This document shows positions 1 to 7,497 of a stretch of DNA of 64,000 bases, piece by piece. The notes below the pieces were generated by a model. That model made no database searches and was not told the DNA's origin. It worked only from the letters and a program-made list of their open reading frames with translations. Position 1 is the stretch's first letter. The number at the start of each line of letters is the position of its first letter. A program made the translations under genes and the position numbers. Source of the DNA: Pseudonocardia hierapolitana (GTDB taxonomy: Bacteria; Actinomycetota; Actinomycetes; Mycobacteriales; Pseudonocardiaceae); NCBI RefSeq assembly GCF_007994075.1, contig NZ_VIWU01000001.1, positions 3,162,001-3,226,000 of the forward strand. The letters run 5' to 3'.

Positions 1-381
1 GGCGAGATCGAGCTGGAGCTGGTGCCGCAGGGAACGCTCAGCGAACGGATGCGCGCCGCGGGCGCCGGGCTCGGCGGCTTCTTCACGCCGACCGGGGCGG
101 ACACCCCGCTCGCGGACGGCAAGGAGGTGCGCGTGATCGGCGGACGCAGGCACGTCTTCGAGGAACCGCTGCACGCGGACGTCGCGCTGATCAAGGCCGA
201 GCGCGCCGACCGCTGGGGCAACCTCGTCTACCACTCCGCGGCCCGCAACTTCGGGCCCGTGATGGCCACCGCGGCGAAGCTGACGGTGGCGCAGGTGCGT
301 ACGTTCGTCGAGCTCGGGGAACTCGACCCGGAGGCGGTCGTGACGCCGGGGATCTTCGTCGACCGGGTGGTGCGGGCATGA
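1..381 (+). CDS. 3-oxoacid CoA-transferase, subunit A (5' end outside window)
   Basis: C-terminal part of a family I CoA-transferase alpha subunit. The frame is open from base 1, so the true start lies upstream. The retained region has the family's FFTPTG segment, the ADVALIKA stretch, the ADRWGNLVYH segment and the ARNFGPVMA segment, and ends in the usual GELDPEAVVTPGIFVDRVV-like tail. With subunit B it would move CoA from succinyl-CoA to a 3-oxoacid such as 3-oxoadipate or acetoacetate in the cytoplasm. The stop overlaps the next start in ATGA, which implies translational coupling. Which 3-oxoacid is used cannot be told from sequence; no pca or aromatic gene is visible beside it. Confidence 0.9.
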   Translation, partial: GEIELELVPQGTLSERMRAAGAGLGGFFTPTGADTPLADGKEVRVIGGRRHVFEEPLHADVALIKAERADRWGNLVYHSAARNFGPVMATAAKLTVAQVRTFVELGELDPEAVVTPGIFVDRVVRA

Positions 382-1022
382 ACCTCACCGCGCGGCGGAT
401 GGCCGCCCGGGTGGCGCAGGACATCCCGGACGGCTCCTACGTCAACCTCGGGATCGGGCTGCCCACGCTCGTGGCCGACGTGGTGCCGCCGGGCCGGGAG
501 ATCATCTACCACAGCGAGAACGGCATCCTCGGGATGGGACCGGCACCCGAGCCCGGCACCGGGGACCCGGAACTGATCAACGCGGGCAAGCAGCTGGTGA
601 CGCTGGTGCCCGGCGGCGCGTACTTCCACCACACCGACGCGTTCGTGATGATGCGCGGCGGCCACATCGACATCACGGTGCTCGGCGCGTTCCAGGTGGC
701 GGCGAACGGCGACCTCGCCAACTGGGCCACCGACGACGCCACGCTGCCACCCGCCGTCGGCGGCGCGATGGACCTCGCGGTGGGGGCACGCCAGGTGTTC
801 GTACTGACCACGCACACCACCAAGGACGGCAAGCCCAAGCTCCTGCCCACCTGCACCTACCCGCTCACCGCTGCGGCCGTGGTGGACCGGGTCTACACCG
901 ACCTCGCCGTGCTCGACGTGACACCGGAGGGGTTCGTCGTCCGGGAGATGGTCCCCGGTCTCAGCCGCGACGAGCTGCAGGCGCGGACCGGCGCCCCGCT
1001 GCGTTTCGGGGACGGGTCATGA
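378..1022 (+). CDS. 3-oxoacid CoA-transferase, subunit B
   Basis: Beta subunit of the same heteromeric CoA-transferase, 214 residues, which is full length for the family. The catalytic glutamate lies in the SENGILG motif near residues 52-58, and the GIGLPT segment near residue 27 and the GGHIDITVLGAFQV segment are also typical. It pairs with the upstream A subunit through a 4-base ATGA overlap and overlaps the next gene the same way, so one transcript is likely. The downstream genes encode periplasmic-type carboxylate binding proteins and an SDR, which suggests uptake and activation of an organic acid, but the substrate is inferred only from context. Confidence 0.92.
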   Translation: MNLTARRMAARVAQDIPDGSYVNLGIGLPTLVADVVPPGREIIYHSENGILGMGPAPEPGTGDPELINAGKQLVTLVPGGAYFHHTDAFVMMRGGHIDITVLGAFQVAANGDLANWATDDATLPPAVGGAMDLAVGARQVFVLTTHTTKDGKPKLLPTCTYPLTAAAVVDRVYTDLAVLDVTPEGFVVREMVPGLSRDELQARTGAPLRFGDGS

Positions 1023-1984
1023 GGTTCATCGGGCTCCTCGCCGGGCTCACCCTGCTGGCCGGGTGCGGCGGCGGGCCGGCACCCGCCGAGGACGCGCCGC
1101 AGTTCCCGACCGAGGAGATCCGGTTGCTCGTGCCGTACGCCGCGGGCGGGCCCACCGACCTCACCGCGCGGGCGTACGGCGAGTTCCTCGAACGCGACCT
1201 CGGCCGGCCGGTCGTGGTGGAGAACCTGCCCGGCGGCTCGGGCGCGCTCGCGACGCAGGAGCTCGTGCAGGCCGAGCCCGACGGGCACACGCTCGCGCTG
1301 ATCACCGCAGGCACCACCGTGCTGACGCCGCTGGTGAACGACGTGGGCTACACCGCAGCCGACGTCACACCGGTCGGGGTGCTCTCCGAGGTCCCGTCGC
1401 TGCTCGCGGTCGCGGCGGACTCGCCGTACCCGGACATCGCGGCGTTCGTCGCGGACGCGCGGGCCCGGCCGGCCGCGATCACCGTGGGCGTGCCCGGGGC
1501 GTCCACGCCGCAGGGCGTGGAGCTGCAGCGGCTGCGCGCCGAGCACGGCGTCGAGGTGACCGCCGTCCCGTTCAACGGCAACGCCGAGATGACCACCGCG
1601 CTGCTCGGGCGCAACGTCGACGCCGTGCTGATCAACGCGTCGCAGGACGTCACCGCGAACATCGACGCAGGCGAGTTCCGGCCGCTCGCCGTCTCCACCG
1701 AGCAGCGGCTCGGCTGGCTGCCGGACACGCCGACGCTGGTCGAGGCCGGCTTCCCGGGCCTGACGCTCTCGGGCTCGACGTTCGGGCTCGCCGGGCCGGC
1801 CGGGCTACCCGAACCCGTCGTGACCCGGCTCGAGGACGCCCTGCGCCGAGGGCACGCCGACCCGGCGGTCGTCGCGGCGGTCGGCGAACGCTATCTGGGG
1901 ACGCAGTTCCGCGGGGCCGCCGAGATGCGCGCGGTCCTCGACCAGACACAGGCCGTCTACGAGCCGATCCTGGGAGGGTCCTGA
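1019..1984 (+). CDS. Bug/TctC-family tricarboxylate-type binding lipoprotein (first copy)
   Basis: Extracytoplasmic solute receptor of the Bug (TctC) family, 321 residues. A signal sequence ends in the lipobox LLAGC at about residues 12-16, so it should be a membrane-anchored lipoprotein. The hallmark LVPYAAGGPTDLTAR motif follows at about residues 36-50, then VENLPGGSG and EPDGHTL, which shape the ligand pocket. Bug proteins bind carboxylates and feed tripartite tricarboxylate transporters (TctA/TctB). No TctA or TctB membrane gene is present inside the window; they may lie upstream of base 1. The start overlaps the stop of the CoA-transferase B gene. Confidence 0.88.
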   Translation: MRFIGLLAGLTLLAGCGGGPAPAEDAPQFPTEEIRLLVPYAAGGPTDLTARAYGEFLERDLGRPVVVENLPGGSGALATQELVQAEPDGHTLALITAGTTVLTPLVNDVGYTAADVTPVGVLSEVPSLLAVAADSPYPDIAAFVADARARPAAITVGVPGASTPQGVELQRLRAEHGVEVTAVPFNGNAEMTTALLGRNVDAVLINASQDVTANIDAGEFRPLAVSTEQRLGWLPDTPTLVEAGFPGLTLSGSTFGLAGPAGLPEPVVTRLEDALRRGHADPAVVAAVGERYLGTQFRGAAEMRAVLDQTQAVYEPILGGS

Positions 1985-2958
1985 TGAGACGAACGTGGGC
2001 GGGCATCGTCGCCGCGGCCGCGTTGGCGGTGGCCTGCTCAGGGCAGGCACCGGACGCGCCGGACGAGTACCCGACGCGGGAGATCACCGTGCTCGTCCCG
2101 TACACCGCGGGCGGGCCGACCGACCTCGCCGCCCGCACCATGGGCGCGCACCTGGAGAAGGCGCTGGGCCAGCCGGTGATCGTGGAGAACCTGCCGGGCG
2201 CGGCCGGTTCCGTCGCCATGAACGAGCTGGTCAGCAGCGAGCCGGACGGCCACACGCTCACCCTGGTGGCGGCTCCGTCCACCGTCGTGACGCCGATGAT
2301 CCAGGACGTGCCCTACGACGCGGGCTCGTTCGTAGCGATCGGTGTGATCACCGAGGTGCCGTCCGTGCTGGCGGTCGCAGGCGACTCCGAGTTCGCCGAC
2401 GCCGCCGCCTTCTTCGACGCGGCCCGGCAGCGGCCCGGCGAGCTGAACGTCGGCACGCCCGGCGCCACCACCTCACAGGCCATCGAGCTGCGGCGGCTCG
2501 CGAACGAGTACGGCGTCCAGGCCACGGTCGTGCCGTTCAACGGCAACGCCGAGCTGATCCAGGCCGTGCTCGGCGGCACCGTCGACGCCGTGCTGATCAA
2601 CGTGTCGGCGGACATCCGCGCCCAGTTCGACGCGGGCGCGTTCCGCCCGCTCGCCATCAGCCCGGCCGAGCGCGTCGACTACCTGCCGGACGTCCCGACG
2701 CTCGCCGAGCTGGGATTCCCGGAGCTCACCTACAGCACGTCGCTGTTCGGGCTCGGCGCCCCGGCCGGCACCCCGCCGGAGATCGTCTCGCGCCTGGAGG
2801 CGGCGATGCGCGACGGCCTCGCCGACCCCGCGGTCCGGCAGAAGCTCGACGAGGCCTACGTCCCCGACGAGTTCATCGGTGCCGACGCCTTCCGGCAACG
2901 GCTCGACAAGATCGTCCGCGTGTACGGCCCCGTCGCACAGGAACTGAAGGGTGGTTGA
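1984..2958 (+). CDS. Bug/TctC-family tricarboxylate-type binding lipoprotein (second copy)
   Basis: Second Bug-family receptor, 324 residues, clearly paralogous to the gene directly upstream: LVPYTAGGPTDLAAR, VENLPGAAGS, EPDGHTL, VPFNGNAE and DAVLINVS all recur at matching positions. The signal peptide ends in the lipobox AVAC at about residue 18. An in-frame extension into the upstream gene exists; I chose the ATG at 1984 because it overlaps the previous TGA and opens directly into the signal peptide. Two adjacent paralogues suggest either two related ligands or a recent duplication. Confidence 0.88.
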   Translation: MRRTWAGIVAAAALAVACSGQAPDAPDEYPTREITVLVPYTAGGPTDLAARTMGAHLEKALGQPVIVENLPGAAGSVAMNELVSSEPDGHTLTLVAAPSTVVTPMIQDVPYDAGSFVAIGVITEVPSVLAVAGDSEFADAAAFFDAARQRPGELNVGTPGATTSQAIELRRLANEYGVQATVVPFNGNAELIQAVLGGTVDAVLINVSADIRAQFDAGAFRPLAISPAERVDYLPDVPTLAELGFPELTYSTSLFGLGAPAGTPPEIVSRLEAAMRDGLADPAVRQKLDEAYVPDEFIGADAFRQRLDKIVRVYGPVAQELKGG

Positions 2959-2968
2959 CTCTGAGCCC

Positions 2969-3742
2969 ATGGACACCGGACTGAAGGGACGCACCGCCGT
3001 CGTACCCGGCGCCAGCTCCGGCCTCGGCCTCGCCGTGGCCCGCGCGCTGGCCGCCGAAGGGGCGAACGTGGTGCTGGGCGGACGGCGCGGCGAGCTCGTG
3101 CGCGAGGAAGCATCGAAGCTGCCTGCAGCGGTGGGCGTGGAGATCGACCTCACCGACCCCGGCGCCACCGACGCGCTGGTCGGCGCCGCGCAGGACCACT
3201 TCGGCCCGGTCGACGTGCTCGTGCTCAACGGCGGCGGTCCCCCGCCCGGCGTGGCGGTCGACTTCACCCCCGAGCAGCTCGCCGACGCCATCGCACTGCT
3301 CGTGCAGCCGCACCAGCGGCTCGTCCAGGCCGTGTTGCCGGGGATGCGCGGGCGCAGGTTCGGCCGGATCGTCGCAATCGGGTCGAGCGGCGTGCAGGCC
3401 CCGATCGAGCGCCTCGTCGCGTCCAACGCGGCCCGCGCGGCACTCGCGGGTTACCTCAAGACCCTCTCCACCGAGGTCGCCGCCGACGGCGTCACGGTCA
3501 ACATGGTGCTGCCCGGCCGCATCGCCACCGACCGCGTCGGCGTGCTCGACCGGGCCAACGCCGAGCGCTCCGGCAAGTCCGAGGAGGAGGTGCGCGAGCA
3601 GGCCAAGTCCGCCATCCCCGCCGGGCGGTACGGCACCCCCGAGGAGTTCGCCGCGGTCGTGACGTTCCTGGCCAGCACCGCCGCCTCCTACGTCACGGGG
3701 GAGCAGATCCGCTGCGACGGAGGGCTGGTGCGCTCGCACTGA
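2969..3742 (+). CDS. SDR-family oxidoreductase with atypical active site
   Basis: Rossmann-fold short-chain dehydrogenase/reductase of about 257 residues. The nucleotide-binding glycine motif appears as VPGASSGLG near residue 13 rather than the usual TGxxxGIG, and NGGG stands in for the NNAG motif. A serine is present in GSSG, but the place of the Tyr-x-x-x-Lys pair is taken by Ser-Asn-Ala-Ala-Arg. This Ser-Asn-x-x-Arg pattern occurs in one branch annotated as 3-oxoacyl-ACP reductase-like. A GTG at 2951 is an alternative start; the ATG at 2969 opens directly into the Rossmann strand. It closes the CoA-transferase/Bug operon, so a role on the same organic acid is plausible. Confidence 0.85.
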   Translation: MDTGLKGRTAVVPGASSGLGLAVARALAAEGANVVLGGRRGELVREEASKLPAAVGVEIDLTDPGATDALVGAAQDHFGPVDVLVLNGGGPPPGVAVDFTPEQLADAIALLVQPHQRLVQAVLPGMRGRRFGRIVAIGSSGVQAPIERLVASNAARAALAGYLKTLSTEVAADGVTVNMVLPGRIATDRVGVLDRANAERSGKSEEEVREQAKSAIPAGRYGTPEEFAAVVTFLASTAASYVTGEQIRCDGGLVRSH

Positions 3743-3807
3743 TCAAGTCGACCTTCTCGACGGGCGTTCCCGAGCGCGGGTGAGCTGGTCGACGAGGCGC
3801 CGCCACA

Positions 3808-3885
3808 GGTCACTTCACACACCCAGTAGGGACTTCACACAACGCCGGCCCTGTGTGAAGTGGCCACTGGGTGTGTGAAGTGACC
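3808..3885. repeat. Nested inverted repeat with four CACTTCACAC-type units
   Basis: Outer arms 3808-3827 and 3866-3885 are perfect 20-base inverted copies. Inner arms 3832-3841 and 3852-3861 are perfect 10-base inverted copies of ACTTCACACA. The element therefore holds four copies of one short word in alternating orientation. It lies after the SDR gene at 3742 and before the pentapeptide-repeat gene at 4030. A strong stem is possible, so it could end transcription, but no T-run follows. It could equally be a dispersed palindromic repeat or a paired binding site. The flanking bases 3743-3807 and 3886-3990 show no gene. Confidence 0.85.
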
Positions 3886-4017
3886 ATCGACGGCGGTGAC
3901 GGGTCTGGTGATCGGCCCGAGGCGTACATCTACGTCACGCTCGCGCTGGCCGTGCACCGTCGCCCGCATCGCCTTCAGCGCGGACGCCGGGCGAAAATGA
4001 TCGTCGGCCCCACCCCG

Positions 4018-4023
4018 TACGGT
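4018..4023 (+). promoter_or_regulatory. -10 box of a probable leaderless promoter
   Basis: TACGGT fits the TAnnnT consensus and ends 6 bases before the GTG at 4030. That spacing puts transcription start on or beside the start codon. No Shine-Dalgarno sequence precedes this GTG, which agrees with leaderless translation. Confidence 0.55.
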
Positions 4024-4029
4024 CCCCCC

Positions 4030-4713
4030 GTGGCTCCCCGAGGCAGCAGGTCCCGTCCCACGAAGCGGCGCCCGGAGGCGCCCGATCTTCCCGACGACCT
4101 CGCACCGGCGCCTGCCGCCGTCGAGGGTGGCGAGCTGTGGGACTGCGTCGAGGCGGGCGCCGAGGTCGGGGTGCCGGAGCGCGTGGCGGATCTGCGGATC
4201 CAGGAGAGCAGGTGGGTCGGGGGCGGTCTCGCGGGTGTGCGCTTCACCGGCCTGGAGTGTCGCGACGTGGAGTTCGTCCACTGCGACCTGTCCGGTGCCA
4301 GGCTGGAGGAGGCCGTGCTCACCCGGGTCGTCTTCACCGACTGCAGGCTCACCGGCACCGCCTTCGACGGCGCGCAGCTCACCGACGTGCGCATCGCCGA
4401 CAGCACCGGCGACCTCGCCGGGTTCCGGATGGCGCGGGCGCGGTTCCTCCTGGTCGAGAACACGTCGCTGCGCGGCGCCGACTTCTACGAGTTCGACGGC
4501 GAGCACTGCGCGCTGATCGGGTGCGATCTGGGCGAGGCCAATTTCGACAGCGCCCGGCTGCGGGAGACCGACCTGCACGGCTCCAGCGTCGACGACGTCC
4601 GCGGCGCGCTCTCCCTGCGCGGGGCGCGGATCAGCCCGGACCAGATCGTCCCGCTGGCCACCGGCCTGCTCGACGCGCTCGGCATCGAGGTGACGGAGCG
4701 GCCTTCGAGCTGA
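4030..4713 (+). CDS. Pentapeptide-repeat protein
   Basis: About 227 residues. A basic, Pro-rich N-terminus is followed by degenerate A(D/N)LxX-type pentapeptide units from about residue 70 to 195, for example CDLSGARL, GTAFDGAQL, TSLRGADF and CDLGEANFDSARLRETDL, which predict a right-handed quadrilateral beta-helix. Family members include DNA-gyrase protectors of the Qnr/MfpA type and many proteins of unknown role; nothing here assigns this one. Starts further upstream (ATG 3997, GTG 3871) are open, but GTG 4030 has a -10 box at leaderless spacing. Its stop directly abuts a palindromic repeat. Confidence 0.75.
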   Translation: MAPRGSRSRPTKRRPEAPDLPDDLAPAPAAVEGGELWDCVEAGAEVGVPERVADLRIQESRWVGGGLAGVRFTGLECRDVEFVHCDLSGARLEEAVLTRVVFTDCRLTGTAFDGAQLTDVRIADSTGDLAGFRMARARFLLVENTSLRGADFYEFDGEHCALIGCDLGEANFDSARLRETDLHGSSVDDVRGALSLRGARISPDQIVPLATGLLDALGIEVTERPSS

Positions 4714-4854
4714 GATCACCAGTCTGGTGCAGCAGCGGCCACATTCGGCCATCTCCGCGCCCATCTGCCGATCTCGGTCCGACCCGGACGGCATGATCGC
4801 CAGACGCGTGCAGTAGCGGCGACATACCGCCGTTCCTGCACCCGGCTGGTGATC
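4714..4854. repeat. GATCACCAG-type palindromic repeat between convergent genes
   Basis: The block fills the space between the stops of two convergent genes. A hairpin spans 4795-4854: arms of about 27 bases (4795-4821 and 4828-4854) pair with a few mismatches and begin and end with GATC. A related half unit, 4714-4750, starts GATCACCAG and repeats the left arm and loop (GTGCAG.AGCGGC.ACAT). The right end overlaps the TGATCA that holds the stop of the minus-strand SDR. It may serve as a bidirectional terminator. A related, more diverged palindrome lies at 29619-29685. Confidence 0.75.
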
Positions 4855-5596
4855 AGCCGCGGCCCAGGAACGGCATGGTCGTGGCCGTGATCGTCAGGAA
4901 CGGGATGTTCGCGTCCAGGGGCAGCCGGGCCATGAGCAGCACGGCGTCGGCCACGTGCTTCGGGTCGAAGGTCGGCTCGGGGCGGACGCTGCCGTCGGCC
5001 TGCCGCGCGCCGACGGAGATGCCTGCGGTCATGTCGGTGGCGGCGTTGCCGATGTCGATCTGGCCGCACGCGATGCCGTACGGGCGCCCGTCGAGCGCGA
5101 TCGACTTCGTCAGGCCGGTGAGCGCGTGCTTCGTGGCGGTGTACGCGGCGCTGCCGGGGCGCGGCACGTGCGCGGAGATGGAGCCGTTGTTGATGATCCG
5201 CCCGCCCTGCGGCTGCTGGGCGCGCATCGCGGCGAACGCCTCGCGCGCGCAGAGGAAGGCACCGGTCAGGTTGACGGCGACGGTCGAGGCCCAGTCCTCC
5301 ACCGCGATCTCGTCCACGGTGCCGGACGGGCCGAACGTGCCGGCGTTGTTCATCAGCAGGTCGACGCGGCCCCACCGCTCCCGGACCGCCGCGAAGAGGG
5401 CGGCCACCGACTCGGCGTCGGCCACGTCCGTGGGCACCACGAGCGCTGACTCCCGCCCACCCGCGGTCTCCTCGAGCACCGCCGCGCGTCGCCCGGCGAG
5501 CGCCACCCGGTAGCCGGCGTCGAGCAGGGCCGTCGCCACCACCCTCCCGACACCCGAGCCCGCACCCGTCACCACTGCCACATCGCCGTCCGTCAC
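4853..5596 (-). CDS. SDR-family oxidoreductase
   Basis: Classical short-chain dehydrogenase/reductase of 247 residues. It has the cofactor motif VTGAGSGVG at about residues 9-17, NNAG near residue 86, a catalytic Ser in the NNGSIS segment and a full Tyr-x-x-x-Lys as YTATK. NAD(P)(H)-dependent oxidation or reduction of an alcohol or ketone is expected in the cytosol; the substrate is unknown. It stands alone, convergent with the pentapeptide-repeat gene, and its stop codon lies inside a palindromic repeat. The methyltransferase gene upstream on the same strand ends 19 bases before its start, so co-transcription is possible. Confidence 0.88.
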   Translation of the reverse strand: MTDGDVAVVTGAGSGVGRVVATALLDAGYRVALAGRRAAVLEETAGGRESALVVPTDVADAESVAALFAAVRERWGRVDLLMNNAGTFGPSGTVDEIAVEDWASTVAVNLTGAFLCAREAFAAMRAQQPQGGRIINNGSISAHVPRPGSAAYTATKHALTGLTKSIALDGRPYGIACGQIDIGNAATDMTAGISVGARQADGSVRPEPTFDPKHVADAVLLMARLPLDANIPFLTITATTMPFLGRG

Positions 5597-5614
5597 GGCT
5601 GCATGATCTCCTGC

Positions 5615-6148
5615 TCACCGCGCCCGCGCGAGCACGCACCCCGCCCGCCCGCTCGCCAGCGAGGCCACCCGCCGGTCCACGACCTCGAACCCGGCCGCTT
5701 CGAGCGTTCCGGCCAGCCGCCGGATCGTCGGCTCCGTGGACGCCGGGTCGAGCGGCTGGAACGGCAGCGCGAACCGGCCGCCCGGCGCGAGGTGCGCCCG
5801 CACGATCGCGAGCTCCCGCGTCGGCTCGCCACGCAGGAGCACCGGGACGTGGACGGCGAAGACCAGGTCGAACGGGGAGTCGCCGAGATCGGCATCGTGC
5901 AACGCCGCCACCTGGAACGCCGCGCGGCCTGCGGCCACGTGACCGGCGTTGCGCCGCGACGCCATCTCGATCATCTTGGCGGACCGGTCGACGCCGAGGA
6001 TGCTCCCGCCGTCGAGCCGCTCACACACGAGCGACACGGCCACCCCGTGCCCACAGCCGATCTCGAGCACCCGGTCGTCGGGGCGCACGCCCAACGTCTC
6101 GACCGCCCACACCAACCGCTCCGCCGCAGATGCCATACGTGCGAGCAT
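5615..6148 (-). CDS. Class I SAM-dependent methyltransferase
   Basis: About 177 residues with the SAM-binding motif VLEIGCGHG near residue 28, an acidic residue in LGVDRSAKM that would hold the ribose of SAM, and a DLVFAVHVPV post-I segment. The acceptor is unknown. Three starts are possible: GTG 6163, ATG 6148 and ATG 6136; I chose 6148 because the longest form overlaps the divergent AraC gene at 6155. The two promoters must then lie in, or overlap, each other's 5' ends. A role tied to the AraC regulator or the SDR next door is only inference. Confidence 0.78.
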   Translation of the reverse strand: MLARMASAAERLVWAVETLGVRPDDRVLEIGCGHGVAVSLVCERLDGGSILGVDRSAKMIEMASRRNAGHVAAGRAAFQVAALHDADLGDSPFDLVFAVHVPVLLRGEPTRELAIVRAHLAPGGRFALPFQPLDPASTEPTIRRLAGTLEAAGFEVVDRRVASLASGRAGCVLARAR

Positions 6149-6154
6149 CCCAGC

Positions 6155-7030
6155 GTGCGCCACCTGACCCGCATCGCCTCGGCCGACGACATCGCCCTCG
6201 ACGATCTACGGATCATCGAGCGGTCCAGCCACTGGACCGCGCCCGTGCACACACCCGGCCACCAGCTCGTCTTCGTACGGCGCGGCTCGTTCGGGCTCCG
6301 GTTGCGCAGCGCGGAGACGACGGTCGATCCGATCTCGGCGTTCGTGGGCCGGCCGGGCGACGAGCAGAGCATCGCGCACAAGCCCGGCCGCGAGGACGCC
6401 TGCACGGTGGTCTCGCTCGGTCCGGGGCTCGCGGCCGAGCTGTTGCCGCAACGACCGACCACCACGCTGCGTACGTCCGGGCGGGTGGACATGGCCCACC
6501 GCACGCTGCTCGCGCGCGCCCGCCACGGAGCGGACCGGTTCGAGCTGGCCGAGCGCGTGGTGCGGCTCGCAGAGGACCTGCTCCGCGATCCCGTCCGCGC
6601 CCCGGCCCGGCGGGGAACCCCGTGCCACCGGCGGCTCGCCGGGGCGGCCCGGGAAGTGCTGGTCACCGATCCGGCCTTCGACGACCTCGGGCGCCTGGCG
6701 CGCCTGCTCGGCGTCTCCAGGTCGCACCTCTCGCGGGTGTTCCGCGCCGAGACCGGTGAGACCCTCACCCGGTTCCGGAACCGCCTGCGGGTGCGGGCCG
6801 CGCTCGACCGGCTGGCCGACGGCCACCGGGATCTGGCCGGGCTCGCCGCCGATCTCGGGTTCGCCGACCACGCGCACCTCACCCGGGCGATGCGGGCCGA
6901 GGTCGGCGACCCGCCCAGCCGGGTGCGGCAGCTGTTCGCGGGCGAGCACGAATCGTCAAGCCGAAGGCCGCGGCGGCGCGCATCCTCCAGACATGATCAT
7001 GCGTATCTGGAGCGCCCGCACGTCCGGTGA
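6155..7030 (+). CDS. AraC-family transcriptional regulator
   Basis: 291 residues. The N-terminal half (about 20-115) looks like a cupin-type effector domain. The C-terminal 95 residues hold the two helix-turn-helix motifs of AraC/XylS proteins: FDDLGRLARLLGVSRSHLSRVFRAE-like at about 170-195 and a second around LAADLGFADHAHLTRAMRAEVG at about 228-250. The start GTG at 6155 was picked because it lies just after the divergent methyltransferase start and begins with the first conserved residues. The 3' end overlaps the next gene by 38 bases. Targets unknown; the neighbouring methyltransferase or the downstream small protein are the natural candidates. Confidence 0.85.
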   Translation: MRHLTRIASADDIALDDLRIIERSSHWTAPVHTPGHQLVFVRRGSFGLRLRSAETTVDPISAFVGRPGDEQSIAHKPGREDACTVVSLGPGLAAELLPQRPTTTLRTSGRVDMAHRTLLARARHGADRFELAERVVRLAEDLLRDPVRAPARRGTPCHRRLAGAAREVLVTDPAFDDLGRLARLLGVSRSHLSRVFRAETGETLTRFRNRLRVRAALDRLADGHRDLAGLAADLGFADHAHLTRAMRAEVGDPPSRVRQLFAGEHESSSRRPRRRASSRHDHAYLERPHVR

Positions 7031-7304
7031 TCCCCAGGCCTACGAGCAGGAGTTCGGCTCCCACGTGCTCGACGCGCTGGGTGGGCTGGACGGCTGCCGC
7101 GGCGCCTACCTGCTGCGCCGGTCAGACGAGACCGGCACCGAGTTCGTCACACTGACGCTGTTCGACTCGCTCGCCGACGTGCGGCGGTTCGCCGGGCCGG
7201 ACGTCGACGCGGCGAACGTCTCCCCCGCCGCCCGCGCCGTGCTCGACGACGTGGACGAGCGCGTGCGCCACTACACGGTGGTGAGCGCGCCTACTCCTCC
7301 GTGA
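6993..7304 (+). CDS. Small ABM-like (antibiotic biosynthesis monooxygenase fold) protein
   Basis: 103 residues. The pattern MIMRIWSART..., the central TEFVTLTLFDSLADVRRFAG segment and the C-terminal HYTVV strand match the dimeric alpha/beta-barrel ABM family, whose members include cofactor-free monooxygenases and haem-degrading enzymes but also many proteins of unknown role. No residues diagnostic of a given enzyme are visible. The gene starts inside the AraC reading frame, so the two are probably co-expressed. ATG 6999 is an equally possible start. Confidence 0.65.
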   Translation: MIMRIWSARTSGDPQAYEQEFGSHVLDALGGLDGCRGAYLLRRSDETGTEFVTLTLFDSLADVRRFAGPDVDAANVSPAARAVLDDVDERVRHYTVVSAPTPP

Positions 7305-7497
7305 GCGAGAGCGCGCCGGACGGACAGTTCGCCACGGCCTCCCGGGCGGCGGCGACATCGGCGGGGTGCTCGTCGAGCACGACCACGATGCCGTCGTCGT
7401 CCTGGTCGAACACCGCGCCCGCGGTGAGGACGCACATCCCCGCGCCGATGCAGACGTCGCGATCGGCGTGCACTCCGGCCACCAGGTCCCCCTTCAC
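7291..7497 (-). CDS. [3Fe-4S] ferredoxin, P450 redox partner
   Basis: 68 residues. Cysteines fall in C-x5-C (CIGAGMC, residues 16-22) and a distal CP (NCPSGAL, about residue 58), the pattern of single-cluster [3Fe-4S] ferredoxins that serve actinobacterial P450s. The missing second cysteine of a CxxCxxC motif rules out a normal [4Fe-4S] cluster. The start GTG at 7497 overlaps the P450 stop in GTGA, so the two are translationally coupled and the protein should carry electrons to that P450. No ferredoxin reductase lies nearby. Its 3' end overlaps the convergent ABM-like gene by 14 bases. Confidence 0.9.
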   Translation of the reverse strand: MKGDLVAGVHADRDVCIGAGMCVLTAGAVFDQDDDGIVVVLDEHPADVAAAREAVANCPSGALSLTEE

